Source: Hyphomicrobiales bacterium (GTDB taxonomy: Bacteria; Pseudomonadota; Alphaproteobacteria; Rhizobiales; Rhizobiaceae). Taken from it: a DNA stretch of 64,000 nucleotides. The stretch spans positions 1 through 64,000 of the forward strand of contig UCGV01000033.1 in assembly GCA_900471925.1 (NCBI GenBank), given 5' to 3'. The notes beneath the pieces are model-generated. The model was not told the origin of the DNA. It did not search any database and saw only the letters and a program-made list of their open reading frames with translations. The position numbers were made by a program, and so were the translations under genes. How positions within the stretch are numbered: position 1 is the stretch's first letter; every line of letters begins with the position of its first letter. This document shows positions 51,286 to 61,079 of the stretch, one piece after another.

Positions 51286-54200
51286 CTTGGCATCCAGACA
51301 CGCACGAGAGACAGGAGCTTTTCGACATCGAGGGGCTTTGCCATATAGTCGTTGGCACCCGCCTCGATGCAGCGCTGCTGGTCGTCGGGCATCGCCTTGG
51401 CCGTCAGGGCGATGATCGGCAGCTTTTTCCACTGCGCAAGCTTGCGGATCTCGCGCGTCGCCGTCAGCCCGTCCATCACCGGCATCATCACATCCATCAG
51501 TACGAGGTCGATCTCCGCGCCCGCTATCTGTTTCGATTGTTCGAGCTTGTCGAGGGCTTCGCGGCCGTTCCTGGCAATCTCGATGACGGCGCCGCGCGGC
51601 TCGAAAATATTGGTCAGCGCGTAGACATTTCTGACATCGTCCTCGACAACGAGAATGCGGCGCCCCTCCAGAAGGGCGTCGCGGTTTTGGGCCTTGCGGA
51701 TCATTTTCTGCTGCTCGTCGGGCAGGTCGGAGACCACCTGATGCAGGAAGAGCGTCACCTCGTCGAGCAGCCGCTCGGGCGATTTTGCGCCCTTGATGAT
51801 GATCGACTTCGAATAGCGACGCAGCCGTTGCTCGTCGTCGGCCGACAGAACCCGGCCGGTATAGACGATGACCGGCGGGAAGGCATGATCGCCGTCCTGG
51901 CTGATCGTCTCCAGGAGCGAATAGCCGGACGCGTCGGGAAGAGACAGATCGAGGACCATGCAGTCGAATGTTTCCTGCTTGAGCAGCGCCAGACACTCGG
52001 CGGCCGTGCCGGCGCTGACGGTCTCCACGTCGTGCGATGTCAAAAGCTTGGTTACCGCCTCGCGCTGGATCTCGTTGTCCTCGACGATGAGGACGCGGTG
52101 GAGACGGCGCGAAAGCCGGGTCTTGAGCTTTTGCAGGACATCGACGAGCTCATCGCGCAGCACCGGCTTCAAGGCATAGCCGACTGCGCCGAGCGCCAGT
52201 GCGGTCTCGGCATGGTTGCCGGCCGACACGATATGGATCGGGATGTGGCGGGTGCGCACGTCCCGTTTCAGGCGGTCAAGAACCGACAGTCCGGACTGAT
52301 CGGGAAGACCGACATCGAGCACGATCGCGCTGGGCAGGAAGCGTTGCGCAAGGCTCAGCGCCTCATGCGCGGTTGCCGCAACCAGCGTGCGGAAGCCTTT
52401 CTCGCGGGCGAGATCGCGCAGGATCGCGGCAAATGAGTCATCGTCCTCGATGACGAGCAGCAGGTGTCTGTCGTCCGATGGCAGCACACGGTCGTCCTCG
52501 ACGACCGTGTGCCGGTCGGCAGCCGCCGGATAGGGGGCTGGTCCTGTCGCCTCTGGTAGGGCAGCGGCTGTCGGTGCACCTCCCGTCTCGCGCGGCAAGA
52601 CCCGCGCGGGGTCGTAGGCCTCCGGGATCGTGACGGTGAATGTACTGCCCGCACCCAGGCGGCTCGACAGCGCGATCGACCCGCCGAGCAGACGCACGAG
52701 CTCCCTCGAAATCGACAGTCCAAGTCCGGTGCCGCCATATTTGCGGCTGATCGTGCTGTCGGCCTGGTGAAATGCGTCGAAAATGGTTTTCTGCTGTTCA
52801 TCGGCAATGCCGATGCCGCTGTCGGCGACGGCGAGCGCGATCGCTCCGTCGCCGGTGCTGCGAATGGAGAGCTTGACGCTGCCGCTCTCCGTAAACTTGA
52901 AGGCATTGGAGAGAAGGTTCTTCATTACCTGTTCCAGCCGTTGCAGGTCAGTCTCGATCACGGATGGACAGGCGGGTGCGATCTCGATGTCAAAATCCAG
53001 CTGCTTTTGCTGGGCCACCGGCTCGAACAGCTGGCGCAGGGATGCGGCCAGACGCTCGAGCGCCACCGGTTCGGCGTGGATATCGACGTGTCCCGCCTCG
53101 ATCTTTGACAGGTCGAGAATGTCGTTGATGAGGTTGAGGAGATCGTTTCCGGAGGATTGGATGGTCTGGGCGTATTTGACCTGTTCATCGGTCAGATTGT
53201 CCTGCGGGTTGTCGGCCAGAAGCTTTGCAAGGATCAGCGAGGAATTGAGCGGCGTCCTGAGCTCGTGTGACATATTGGCCAGGAAGTCCGACTTGTATCG
53301 GCTCGCCTGCTCGAGTTCGCGGGCCTTGAGCTGCACCGAGGCATTGGTCCGCTCCAGATCGTCGCGCTGGACCTCGAGCTGTTGGGCCTGTTCCTCCAGC
53401 TGTGAATTAGTCTGTTCGAGCTCGACCTGCTGCTGCTCGAGGCGGACCTGCGATTCCTTCAGCGCCCGGCTTTGCTCCTCCAGCTCTTCGTTGGAGACGC
53501 GCAGCTCCTCGCCCTGAACCTGCAGCTCCTCTGATTGCCTCTGCGTTTCCTCCAGAAGGTTCTGAAGTTCGGTGCGATAATGGGCCGATCGGACGGCAGT
53601 CGCGATCGACGCCGACGCCTGGTCGAGCAGTGCGAGCACGCTTTCACCGACCGGGCGCAGAAAACCGAGCTCGATCACTGCCTTGACGTCGCCGTCGATC
53701 ATGCTCGGCGAGATGACGAGGTGGCGAGGCCTGTCGGAGCCGAGCGCCGATCCAAAGGCCAGATATCCCTCGGGAACCTCGTTGACGAGGAGCGGTCGTC
53801 CCGCCGCCGCGACCTGGCCGAGCAGGCCGTCACGAAGTCTGAAGTGTTCCGGCACGTCGGCCACGGTGGGCACGCCGTATGTCGCGGCACGTCGATAGGC
53901 CCCATCGCCATCGACGAAGATCGCGCCTGCAATCGCGCCCGCATAGCGCGCGAGGAAATCCAGAATGCTGTTGCCGAGCTGATCGACACGCTGATCTCCC
54001 ATGACGGCTCCCGCGAGGCCGACATGGCCGGACTGCAGCCACTCGTCCCGGCGGCGCGCAAGCGTCGCCCTGCGGATGAGGACGCCGACCGTTACCGTCA
54101 ACAGCACGCCGAGCAGTCCTGACAGAACGCTGCTGACGAGGGCGGTCCCATAGGCCGCATCCATCTCGGCGAGCCGTTGCGCGCGAAGGTCGGCCTCGAC

Positions 54201-54719
54201 CTCGCCCATCGTTGTCAATTGCGATCGGATCGCATCCATTTCGAGCTTGCCGCGGTCGGAATTGACCACCGCAAGGGCAGGCTCCAAACCTTGGGTCCGG
54301 CGGATGTCGATCGTTTCGCGCAATTCGGCGAGCTTGGCGCTGACATGGGCCCGCAGAGCCGTGATATTCGGCTTCTGTGCGGCATTGTCGCTGGTCAGCT
54401 CGGCGATTTCGCTCAGCCGCAACGGGATCGTCGTCATCGCGGAATTGTAGGGCTCGAGATAGCGCTCGTTATTGGTCAGAAGAAATCCGCGCTGGCCGGT
54501 TTCGGCATCCTGCGTGCTCGACAGGAGTTCGTCCAGCGCGATGATGACCTCGTGGGAATGGACGATACGTTGATTGTCTTCCTGCAGCTTGTGGAGATTG
54601 AAAGTGGCGATCGTTCCGCTGAGGAGGAAGAATACGATTGCGCCGGCAAGGCTGAAGAGGATGACGGGGTCGAGACCCAGGCTGCGACGGGCGCCCCGCG
54701 CCGCATGATTGTCGTTCAT
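51282..54719 (-). CDS. CHASE3-GAF hybrid histidine kinase with three receivers
   Basis: A 1145-residue membrane kinase. TM1 about 20-40, CHASE3 periplasmic domain (DAETGQRGFLLTNNERYL), TM2 about 190-215, GAF about 235-380, a long Glu/Gln/Leu coiled coil (about 385-480), HisKA (FLANMSHELRTPL), ATPase (NLLSNAFKFTESG, GTGLGLSI), then three receivers (LLVIEDDDSF, VLIVEDNEIQ, ILVVEDDVRN). The last two keep the aspartate (MVLDLSLPD, VLMDVMMPV). The start at 54719 precedes a clean N-terminus. It heads an operon with CheR, CheB and a REC-HK-REC kinase. Confidence 0.94.
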   Translation of the reverse strand: MNDNHAARGARRSLGLDPVILFSLAGAIVFFLLSGTIATFNLHKLQEDNQRIVHSHEVIIALDELLSSTQDAETGQRGFLLTNNERYLEPYNSAMTTIPLRLSEIAELTSDNAAQKPNITALRAHVSAKLAELRETIDIRRTQGLEPALAVVNSDRGKLEMDAIRSQLTTMGEVEADLRAQRLAEMDAAYGTALVSSVLSGLLGVLLTVTVGVLIRRATLARRRDEWLQSGHVGLAGAVMGDQRVDQLGNSILDFLARYAGAIAGAIFVDGDGAYRRAATYGVPTVADVPEHFRLRDGLLGQVAAAGRPLLVNEVPEGYLAFGSALGSDRPRHLVISPSMIDGDVKAVIELGFLRPVGESVLALLDQASASIATAVRSAHYRTELQNLLEETQRQSEELQVQGEELRVSNEELEEQSRALKESQVRLEQQQVELEQTNSQLEEQAQQLEVQRDDLERTNASVQLKARELEQASRYKSDFLANMSHELRTPLNSSLILAKLLADNPQDNLTDEQVKYAQTIQSSGNDLLNLINDILDLSKIEAGHVDIHAEPVALERLAASLRQLFEPVAQQKQLDFDIEIAPACPSVIETDLQRLEQVMKNLLSNAFKFTESGSVKLSIRSTGDGAIALAVADSGIGIADEQQKTIFDAFHQADSTISRKYGGTGLGLSISRELVRLLGGSIALSSRLGAGSTFTVTIPEAYDPARVLPRETGGAPTAAALPEATGPAPYPAAADRHTVVEDDRVLPSDDRHLLLVIEDDDSFAAILRDLAREKGFRTLVAATAHEALSLAQRFLPSAIVLDVGLPDQSGLSVLDRLKRDVRTRHIPIHIVSAGNHAETALALGAVGYALKPVLRDELVDVLQKLKTRLSRRLHRVLIVEDNEIQREAVTKLLTSHDVETVSAGTAAECLALLKQETFDCMVLDLSLPDASGYSLLETISQDGDHAFPPVIVYTGRVLSADDEQRLRRYSKSIIIKGAKSPERLLDEVTLFLHQVVSDLPDEQQKMIRKAQNRDALLEGRRILVVEDDVRNVYALTNIFEPRGAVIEIARNGREALDKLEQSKQIAGAEIDLVLMDVMMPVMDGLTATREIRKLAQWKKLPIIALTAKAMPDDQQRCIEAGANDYMAKPLDVEKLLSLVRVWMPR

Positions 54720-55024
54720 GGAATTCTTTCTCAAAAGGCGGATATCAGATCCGGTCAAGCGCGGATCTGTGTGGGACGTCGTGCGGTGTCATGATCTAGC
54801 GCGGGCGACCGCGATGTGTAGTCTCCCGGAACAATCCTTTTGCTGTCGACAGGCACCGCTGTTGCAGCGTGCCAAAACCAGTTCGAGCTTCAATATCGAA
54901 GGGACGATTGTCGCGGCCGCGCAGTCCCTTTCAGGCGGCCTTGGCGCATAGAGGATACTGGCGGGGCACAGCGAAATTGGCAACGAGCCTTTCGCATCCC
55001 AAGGATTCTGCTAGCATTGCGGGA
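54720..55024. other. Divergent promoter gap of about 305 bases
   Basis: It separates the CHASE3 kinase operon and the MEDS kinase. A GGAAC at 54828-54832 is not followed by CGTT at 16 or 17 bases, so no stress promoter is called. No clear hairpin or repeat seen. Confidence 0.45.
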
Positions 55025-56323
55025 ATGCAGGCTGTTTTCCACCGTGATCACGCGCCTTCGGGCATTCCGGGACTGCCTTCCCTTTCATGGGGAAGCCATC
55101 TCTGCCAGACATTCGGTTCGGCGGAGGATTTGCGCAATCTTCTTGTCCCCTACTTCAAAGCCGGTCTTGAGAATAACGAGCGATGCCTGTGGGTCGCAGA
55201 TGCTCCCCTTTCGGCCGAACAGGCACGCGAAGCGCTCGCCGAGGTGGTTCCAGACCTTGGCGCTCGCGAGGCAGGCGGACAGATCGAAATCAGGGATACC
55301 GACGCATTCTATGACCGCGGGGCGCCGCTGCAGCCGGCGGCCATCGTCGCCGGTCTGATCCGGCGTGAGCAGGAGGCGCTTGCCGCAGGGTTCCAGGGTC
55401 TGCGGACGAACGGCAACTGCGCCTGGGTCGATCGCTTAAATTTTTCCTCCTTTCTTGACTATGAATCGGCCGTGCATGCGTCGGTTCCGGGTCGAAGGCT
55501 CATCTGCATGTGCTCTTATTCGCACGATTGCCTCGAGCCGCTGGAGGCAACGGCTGTGATGGAGCGCCATCATCTCGTTCTTCCAGGACCGCGCGGGCAA
55601 CATCGTCACGAGGACGCACCGGCCAAATCGACCGGCATGACCGTTCCGGAGCCCGATGCAGAAGCCTTCTTGAGCGAACAGTCCATCGCCATCCTCGGTC
55701 ACGATCTTCGCAACCCGCTTGCGGCAATCGCGGCAGGCGCAAAGCTTCTGCGCCGCCGTGGTGAGGACGCGGGTCAGCGCGCGATTGCCGAAAAGATCGA
55801 AAGGAGCGCCGATCATATGGCCGCCCTTGTCAACGATCTGCTCGACGTTTCACGCATGCGTTTTGGCGACGCCGTCAGCCTTCGACGCACGCGCGACGAT
55901 CTTGCCGAGGCTCTATCGCATGCCGTCGAGGAACTGCGCCTGACATATCCGGATCGGCAGATCGATGTGCAGATCACGATCGACCAACCGGTCCTTGCCG
56001 ATCGCCTCTATATGGCGAGGATGCTCTCCAACCTTCTCAAGAATGCGCTCACCCATGGATCGCCGGACCATCCGGTGACGGTGAAGGCCTCGACGGAAGA
56101 CGTGTTCGCGCTGTCGGTGGCAAATACGGGGACCCCGATCGCGGCGGCTACCCGCGAGAGACTGTTTTCGCCGTTCATCCGTGGCTCTGGGGATTCGGAC
56201 CGTTTGGGGCTCGGTCTCGGCTTGTTCATCGTCGCTGAGATCGCTCGTGCCCATAAGGGACAGATCGAGCTGACCTCCGATGAGGATGCGACCTGCTTTA
56301 CCTTCCAGATGCCCCTTGGCTGA
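55025..56323 (+). CDS. MEDS-domain histidine kinase
   Basis: A 432-residue cytoplasmic kinase. Residues about 20-185 form a MEDS sensory domain (SWGSHLCQTFGSAEDL, VPYFKAGLENNERCLWVAD, MCSYSHDCLEP), a type also found next to DcmR and in sigma-factor regulators. HisKA follows (SIAILGHDLRNPLAAIAAG) and then the ATPase (NLLKNALTHGSPD, GLGLGLFIV). MEDS binds unknown, possibly hydrocarbon-derived, ligands. ATG 55025 has only a weak GCGGGA. Divergent from the CHASE3 operon. Confidence 0.9.
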   Translation: MQAVFHRDHAPSGIPGLPSLSWGSHLCQTFGSAEDLRNLLVPYFKAGLENNERCLWVADAPLSAEQAREALAEVVPDLGAREAGGQIEIRDTDAFYDRGAPLQPAAIVAGLIRREQEALAAGFQGLRTNGNCAWVDRLNFSSFLDYESAVHASVPGRRLICMCSYSHDCLEPLEATAVMERHHLVLPGPRGQHRHEDAPAKSTGMTVPEPDAEAFLSEQSIAILGHDLRNPLAAIAAGAKLLRRRGEDAGQRAIAEKIERSADHMAALVNDLLDVSRMRFGDAVSLRRTRDDLAEALSHAVEELRLTYPDRQIDVQITIDQPVLADRLYMARMLSNLLKNALTHGSPDHPVTVKASTEDVFALSVANTGTPIAAATRERLFSPFIRGSGDSDRLGLGLGLFIVAEIARAHKGQIELTSDEDATCFTFQMPLG

Positions 56324-56487
56324 CGAACAGGTTGGCCGGCGGGGCGACGACAGCGCGCGGTCCAGGACCTGCAGGGCGCGCTCTTTCGTGCGATCCAGGT
56401 CACCCTCCTGTCTCTTTTGCAATCATCGGGGGAAAGATCGTCCCTGCGAGAGCGCCACATTGCAAGTTTGCCTGCCTGGATTATCTG

Positions 56488-58572
56488 ATGGGGCTCGAAG
56501 AACATCCGGAGTGTCCGTTGAATAAAACCCGGCCCGCGCTCCTTCTCATCACCGCCTCGCTCATTCCGGTGATCATATTGGCGGCGCTGATGGGGAGGTT
56601 CTTCATCAGGGAGCAGCAGGCAGCGCTCGACGAGGACATCCGTGGCCGGGCATCGACACTTGCCGCAACGCTCCAACGCGAACTGAAGAGCCAGCTGCAG
56701 CTGCTCTCGATCGTCGCCGATTCTCCTCGTCTCGACCCGCCGATCCCGCGCACAGCCTTTGGCGAGACGGCGCGACGCCTGCGTGATCGGGTGCCGGAAT
56801 GGGAGCAGATCCGGATTTCCAACGAAAAGGGCGAGGTCGTTTTGTCGTTTCCGCCGCTCGATCCGGCGGCCGACCCGCATGTCGTCGATATGCAAAGCCA
56901 CGACACCCTGGTTCAAACAGGCGCCGCCGTGGTCGGCAATATCGCCATCGGACCGAAAGGCGAGGCGGCTTTTGCGTTGCGTGCGCCGATCCGGAGGAAC
57001 GACCGCTTGCGGGCCGTACTGTCCGTGGTGATCCGCCCGACGATCGTCACCAAACTGCTCTATGCCAACGGATTGCCGGGTTCCTGGTCGGCCTGGATAG
57101 TCGATGGCGAGGACCGGCTGGTGGCCTCCACGGGCGCGCCGGCACTTGCAGGCGAACCGGCGAGCGCGTTTGCGAGTTTTTCCGGCGAGGATTTCAGCGC
57201 GGCGACACTGACGAACGGAATGCAGCTGCGCGTTGCCGAAGTCGCGCTCGCCGACACGCCATGGCGCGTCCGGGTGGGGCTGCCGGTCTCCGACTACGAA
57301 GAGCTCGCCCGCCGGGCAACGCTACTGCTTGTCGCGGCTAGCTGCTTTACGCTTTTGCTCTCCGGCTCGGCGGTATTCCTCTTCCAGCGCGAGGTGCGCG
57401 CCAGGAATCGCGAGCGCGAAAGCATGGCCAACTGGCAGCGCATGGACGCACTCGGCAAGCTGACCGGACAGGCAGCCCACGACTTCAACAATCTGCTGAT
57501 GGTCTTCCAGTCCGGCGTGGAGGGCATCAAGAGACGGCGTGACGACGAGCAGCGGGTGACGCAACTTCTCGCGCATATGAATGACGGGGTCGCCCGCGGC
57601 AAGGCGATCACGCAGAGGCTGCTTTCATTCTCAAGGCGCTCAAACCAGGGCGCCTCCCATGTCGAGCTCGACGTCAAGCTCGCCGAGCTGTCGCCGCTGC
57701 TGCGCCAGGCGGTCAACGATGCGATCGTGATCGAGACCCGCATCGCCGACGACATCTGGCCGGTCCATGTCGATCCGGCAGGGCTGGAAATTGCTCTCAT
57801 CAACCTCCTGACCAATGCGAAGGAGGCGATGGCAGGTGGCGGCACGGTGACCGTCTCGGCCCGAAACGTGGCCGATGCAGCACGCGAAGAGCGTGCACTG
57901 AAGGGACCGTTCGTCGCACTGACGATTTCAGATACTGGGACAGGTGTTGCCCCGGAGAACCTCTCACGGGTGTTCGAACCGTTCTTTTCGACCAAGAAGA
58001 GCGGCGGGCCGGGCCTTGGCCTGACGCAGGTCCATAGCTTCGCCGGCGGCAGCGGCGGCGCCGTCAGGGTCTCGAGCCTTGCCGGCCAGGGAAGCGCCTT
58101 TACGCTTTTCCTGCCGAAATCGAACGCGCCGCGGGCAGCCCGTCAGGAGATGACGGGATCTTCAAGCCTGCCGCGAACAGTCATGATCGTCGATGACACG
58201 CCGGCTTCGCTGGAATCGGCGCGCCTGGCGCTCGAAGGTCTCGTCGCAACGCTTTATTGTGCTGCAAGCGGGGCCGAGGCGATCGAACTGATCAAGCGCC
58301 ACCCCGAAATCGAAGCGGTTGTCAGTGATATCATGATGCCGGGCATGTCGGGCATCGAGCTCGCAGAGGAAATCCGCCGCAGAAACCCGACCTTGCCGGT
58401 CGTCCTGGTGACGGGCTATAGCGACAGGCTGGAGGCTGGCAGCAAGGTCGGGCGGCCGGTTGTCGCAAAACCCTTCAGGATCGAGGATCTGGTATCGGGG
58501 CTGAACGAGGCAAAAGCGGCGATCGCCCTGTCGGGCAACATCGTCCGTCTTGAAATTCCGACGAAGGGGTGA
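56488..58572 (+). CDS. Membrane hybrid kinase with HDFNN box and receiver
   Basis: About 694 residues. TM1 near residues 20-40, an extracytoplasmic dCACHE-like sensor (WEQIRISNEKGEVVLS, ALRAPIRRNDRLRAVLSVVI), TM2 near 275-295, HisKA with LTGQAAHDFNNLLMVF, ATPase (INLLTNAKEAMAGGG, GPGLGLTQV), then a receiver (VMIVDDTPASLES, AVVSDIMMPGMSG, VAKPFR). ATG 56488 has no ribosome site. TTG 56518, behind CCGGAG, may be the true start and would remove 10 residues. Follows the MEDS kinase by 164 bases. Confidence 0.92.
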   Translation: MGLEEHPECPLNKTRPALLLITASLIPVIILAALMGRFFIREQQAALDEDIRGRASTLAATLQRELKSQLQLLSIVADSPRLDPPIPRTAFGETARRLRDRVPEWEQIRISNEKGEVVLSFPPLDPAADPHVVDMQSHDTLVQTGAAVVGNIAIGPKGEAAFALRAPIRRNDRLRAVLSVVIRPTIVTKLLYANGLPGSWSAWIVDGEDRLVASTGAPALAGEPASAFASFSGEDFSAATLTNGMQLRVAEVALADTPWRVRVGLPVSDYEELARRATLLLVAASCFTLLLSGSAVFLFQREVRARNRERESMANWQRMDALGKLTGQAAHDFNNLLMVFQSGVEGIKRRRDDEQRVTQLLAHMNDGVARGKAITQRLLSFSRRSNQGASHVELDVKLAELSPLLRQAVNDAIVIETRIADDIWPVHVDPAGLEIALINLLTNAKEAMAGGGTVTVSARNVADAAREERALKGPFVALTISDTGTGVAPENLSRVFEPFFSTKKSGGPGLGLTQVHSFAGGSGGAVRVSSLAGQGSAFTLFLPKSNAPRAARQEMTGSSSLPRTVMIVDDTPASLESARLALEGLVATLYCAASGAEAIELIKRHPEIEAVVSDIMMPGMSGIELAEEIRRRNPTLPVVLVTGYSDRLEAGSKVGRPVVAKPFRIEDLVSGLNEAKAAIALSGNIVRLEIPTKG

Positions 58573-58678
58573 TCGGCATCAACGGCGGGCACCGACGAAA
58601 TTATCGGTGCGGCACGATGTGTTTTGGGAATGATCACTCCCCGCCCTGTCGCGGACATCCACGACTTCAGGCTGCCAG

Positions 58679-58704
58679 GGAACTCCAGTCGGTCCCGTTC
58701 GTTT
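58679..58704 (+). promoter_or_regulatory. EcfG-type stress promoter before the XRE and GH13 genes
   Basis: GGAAC, exactly 16 bases, CGTTT, ending 94 bases before the XRE start. Trehalose genes are classic members of the alphaproteobacterial general stress regulon. Confidence 0.7.
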
Positions 58705-58798
58705 GTCCTTTTCATACGGGAAACCAGTGTGATGCCTGAAGGGCGCGTCCGGCACGCAGGCCCCATGGCGTTTCCCAGTCCGATCGTCGAGGAAGCCC

Positions 58799-59164
58799 AT
58801 GTCAAACCATCCGGGTAAAACCGCAGGCCTCGTTATCTCAGGCGAACAGGTGCGTGCCGCACGCGCGCTCCTTGCCTGGGAGCAGAAGGATCTCGCCCAA
58901 TCCGCCGGGCTTTCGGAACAGCGGATTGCGCAGCTTGAGAGGGCACAGGGACAGGTCAAGGCAAACGCCGGAGACATCGACGCGATCGTCGCGGCCTTCC
59001 TTGCCGCAGGGGTCTGCTTTCTCGACGGAAATTATTCAAGCCCAGGCGGGCCCGGCGTGCGTTTTGCAAAGCCGGCCGGGGCATCGCTTGATACGAACGA
59101 GCGCGAGACGATCCAGTACCGCGAGTTTTTCGAAAATGACGCCCCACCCGGGGCCGGAGGCTGA
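58799..59164 (+). CDS. XRE-family DNA-binding protein
   Basis: A 121-residue protein with an N-terminal helix-turn-helix (QVRAARALLAWEQKDLAQSA, then LSEQRIAQLERAQG) and a C-terminal FLAAGVCFLDGNY segment common in XRE proteins of this order. The start follows GAGGAAG. It lies directly behind a stress promoter and upstream of the GH13 gene, so it may regulate that gene or the wider group. Confidence 0.88.
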   Translation: MSNHPGKTAGLVISGEQVRAARALLAWEQKDLAQSAGLSEQRIAQLERAQGQVKANAGDIDAIVAAFLAAGVCFLDGNYSSPGGPGVRFAKPAGASLDTNERETIQYREFFENDAPPGAGG

Positions 59165-59279
59165 ACAGCACGAGCACCAGCCACAGCATTCCACTCTCCG
59201 CCAGCCGTTTCATCATCAAAATGGCAAACGCCGCCCATCAGGGCGGGTTCGGCGCATCTCAGCGATGGATTCGGGGCAG

Positions 59280-59305
59280 GGAACCTTTGACGCGCAAAAG
59301 CGGTT
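59280..59305 (+). promoter_or_regulatory. Weak EcfG-like promoter before the GH13 gene
   Basis: GGAAC, 17 bases, GGTT, 31 bases before the GH13 start. One mismatch in the -10, so weaker than the site at 58679. Confidence 0.3.
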
Positions 59306-59335
59306 GCGTCGGATCGAGCACGGAGGGAAACGCCG

Positions 59336-60997
59336 ATGATCAATGACCTTTGGTACAAGAATGCCATCGTCTACTGCCTGTCGACCGAGACCTTCATGGA
59401 TGCCAATGGCGATGGCGTCGGAGATTTCCAGGGCCTCGCACGCCGTCTAGACTATCTTGCCGGTCTCGGGATCACGGCGATCTGGCTGATGCCTTTTCAG
59501 ACCTCGCCCGGCAGGGACGACGGATACGACGTGTCGGACTATTATAATGTCGATTCGCGCTACGGCACGCTCGGCGACTTCGTCGAGTTCACCCACGGCG
59601 CCAAGCAGCGCGGCATCCGGGTATTGATCGATCTCGTGGTCAATCATACGTCGGACCAGCATCCCTGGTTTCAGGATGCCCGGCGCGACGAAGGATCGCG
59701 CTTCCGGGACTGGTATGTCTGGTCAAAGCAAAAGCCGGACAATGCCGATCAAGGCATGGTCTTTCCAGGGGTACAGAAATCCACCTGGTCCTATGACAAG
59801 GAGGCGAAGGCCTATTACTTCCATCGCTTCTACGATTTCCAGCCCGATCTCGACACGGCAAATCCGCAGGTGCAGGCCGAGATCCTCAAGATCATGGGCT
59901 TCTGGATAGAGCTTGGCGTTTCGGGTTTCCGCATGGATGCAGTGCCCTTCGTGATCGCCGAAAAAGGTGCCGACGTCAAAAGGCCGCGCGAACAGTTCGA
60001 GATGCTTCGCTCGTTTCGCGAGTTCCTGCAATGGCGAAAGGGTGACGCCATCATTCTGGCGGAAGCCAATGTCCTGCCAAAGACGGATATGGACTATTTC
60101 GGCGCGGACGGCGACCGCATGCACATGATGTTCAACTTTCAGGTCAACCAGACACTCTTCTATGCACTGGCTAGCGGGAATTGCCGTCCGCTCGAGAAGG
60201 CGCTCGAGGCGACGCGTACACGACCCGAGACGGCGCAATGGGGGCTGTTCCTGCGCAATCATGACGAACTCGACCTCGGGCGATTGAGCGAACGGCAACG
60301 AAGCGAGGTTTTTGCAGCCTTCGGCCCCGACAAGAACATGCAGCTTTATGATCGCGGCATCAGGCGGCGGCTGGCACCGATGCTGGAAGGCAATGTCGCC
60401 CGCATCCGCATGGCCTACAGCCTGATGTTTTCGCTGCCGGGAACGCCGGTGCTGCGCTATGGCGACGAGATCGGCATGGGCGACGACCTCTCGCTTGCCG
60501 AACGCGACTGTGCCCGCACACCGATGCAATGGTCAAGGGAGCCGCAGGCCGGCTTCACCAAGAGCGCGACGCCGATCCTGCCGGTGATCACCGATGGCGC
60601 CTATGGGTTCGAGCATATCAATGTCGCAGATCAGAGGAGGAGCCCCGATTCCATGCTCAATTGGATGGAACGGTTGATCCGCATGCGCAAGGAGGCCCCC
60701 GAGATTGGCTGGGGGAACTATACCTGCGTCGACACCGGCCTTGAGGGTGTGCTTGCCATCCGATATGACTGGCGCAACAACTCGATCCTGATCGTTCACA
60801 ATCTGACGCAGGCGCCGGTCGAAGCGGAAATCGACACCGGTCTCGGCGACGATGGGCATTTGCTGATCGATATTGCCGATGGCTCCAACAGCGAAGCTGC
60901 AAAAGACGGCAAGCACTGCATCTATCTCGAGGGTTTCGGCTTCAAGTGGTTCCGCATCGGCGGCCTCGATTACCTGTTGCGCCGGACCGAGATCTGA
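59336..60997 (+). CDS. GH13 enzyme, trehalose synthase (TreS)-like
   Basis: A 553-residue alpha-amylase-superfamily enzyme. It opens with WYKNAIVYCLSTETFMDANG and has LRDDGYD-type RDDGYDVSDYY, NHTSDQHPWFQ, nucleophile in GFRMDAVPF, acid/base in ILAEANVLP, and LRNHDELDL for the third carboxylate. Order and spacing match maltose/trehalose interconverting TreS rather than amylases. The maltokinase domain fused in some TreS is absent. The start follows CGGAGG. Probably makes trehalose from maltose for osmoprotection. Confidence 0.9.
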   Translation: MINDLWYKNAIVYCLSTETFMDANGDGVGDFQGLARRLDYLAGLGITAIWLMPFQTSPGRDDGYDVSDYYNVDSRYGTLGDFVEFTHGAKQRGIRVLIDLVVNHTSDQHPWFQDARRDEGSRFRDWYVWSKQKPDNADQGMVFPGVQKSTWSYDKEAKAYYFHRFYDFQPDLDTANPQVQAEILKIMGFWIELGVSGFRMDAVPFVIAEKGADVKRPREQFEMLRSFREFLQWRKGDAIILAEANVLPKTDMDYFGADGDRMHMMFNFQVNQTLFYALASGNCRPLEKALEATRTRPETAQWGLFLRNHDELDLGRLSERQRSEVFAAFGPDKNMQLYDRGIRRRLAPMLEGNVARIRMAYSLMFSLPGTPVLRYGDEIGMGDDLSLAERDCARTPMQWSREPQAGFTKSATPILPVITDGAYGFEHINVADQRRSPDSMLNWMERLIRMRKEAPEIGWGNYTCVDTGLEGVLAIRYDWRNNSILIVHNLTQAPVEAEIDTGLGDDGHLLIDIADGSNSEAAKDGKHCIYLEGFGFKWFRIGGLDYLLRRTEI

Positions 60998-61079
60998 CGA
61001 CGATCCATCATCGCTTCCGCTCAACTGGAGCGCAGCAACGCGGATGTCCCGAGCGGCCATCAAAACAACCGGAGCCATG

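Noticed and set aside
54177..54794. A 205-codon plus-strand frame
   Set aside because: It is antisense to the CHASE3 kinase N-terminus, which has consistent signal, CHASE3 and membrane features.
54828..54853. GGAAC as a possible stress promoter before the MEDS kinase
   Set aside because: No CGTT-like element follows at 16 or 17 bases.
58576..58621. Hairpin after the HDFNN-REC kinase (GCACCGA arms)
   Set aside because: A seven-base stem with an eight-base loop and no T-run is too weak to call a terminator.
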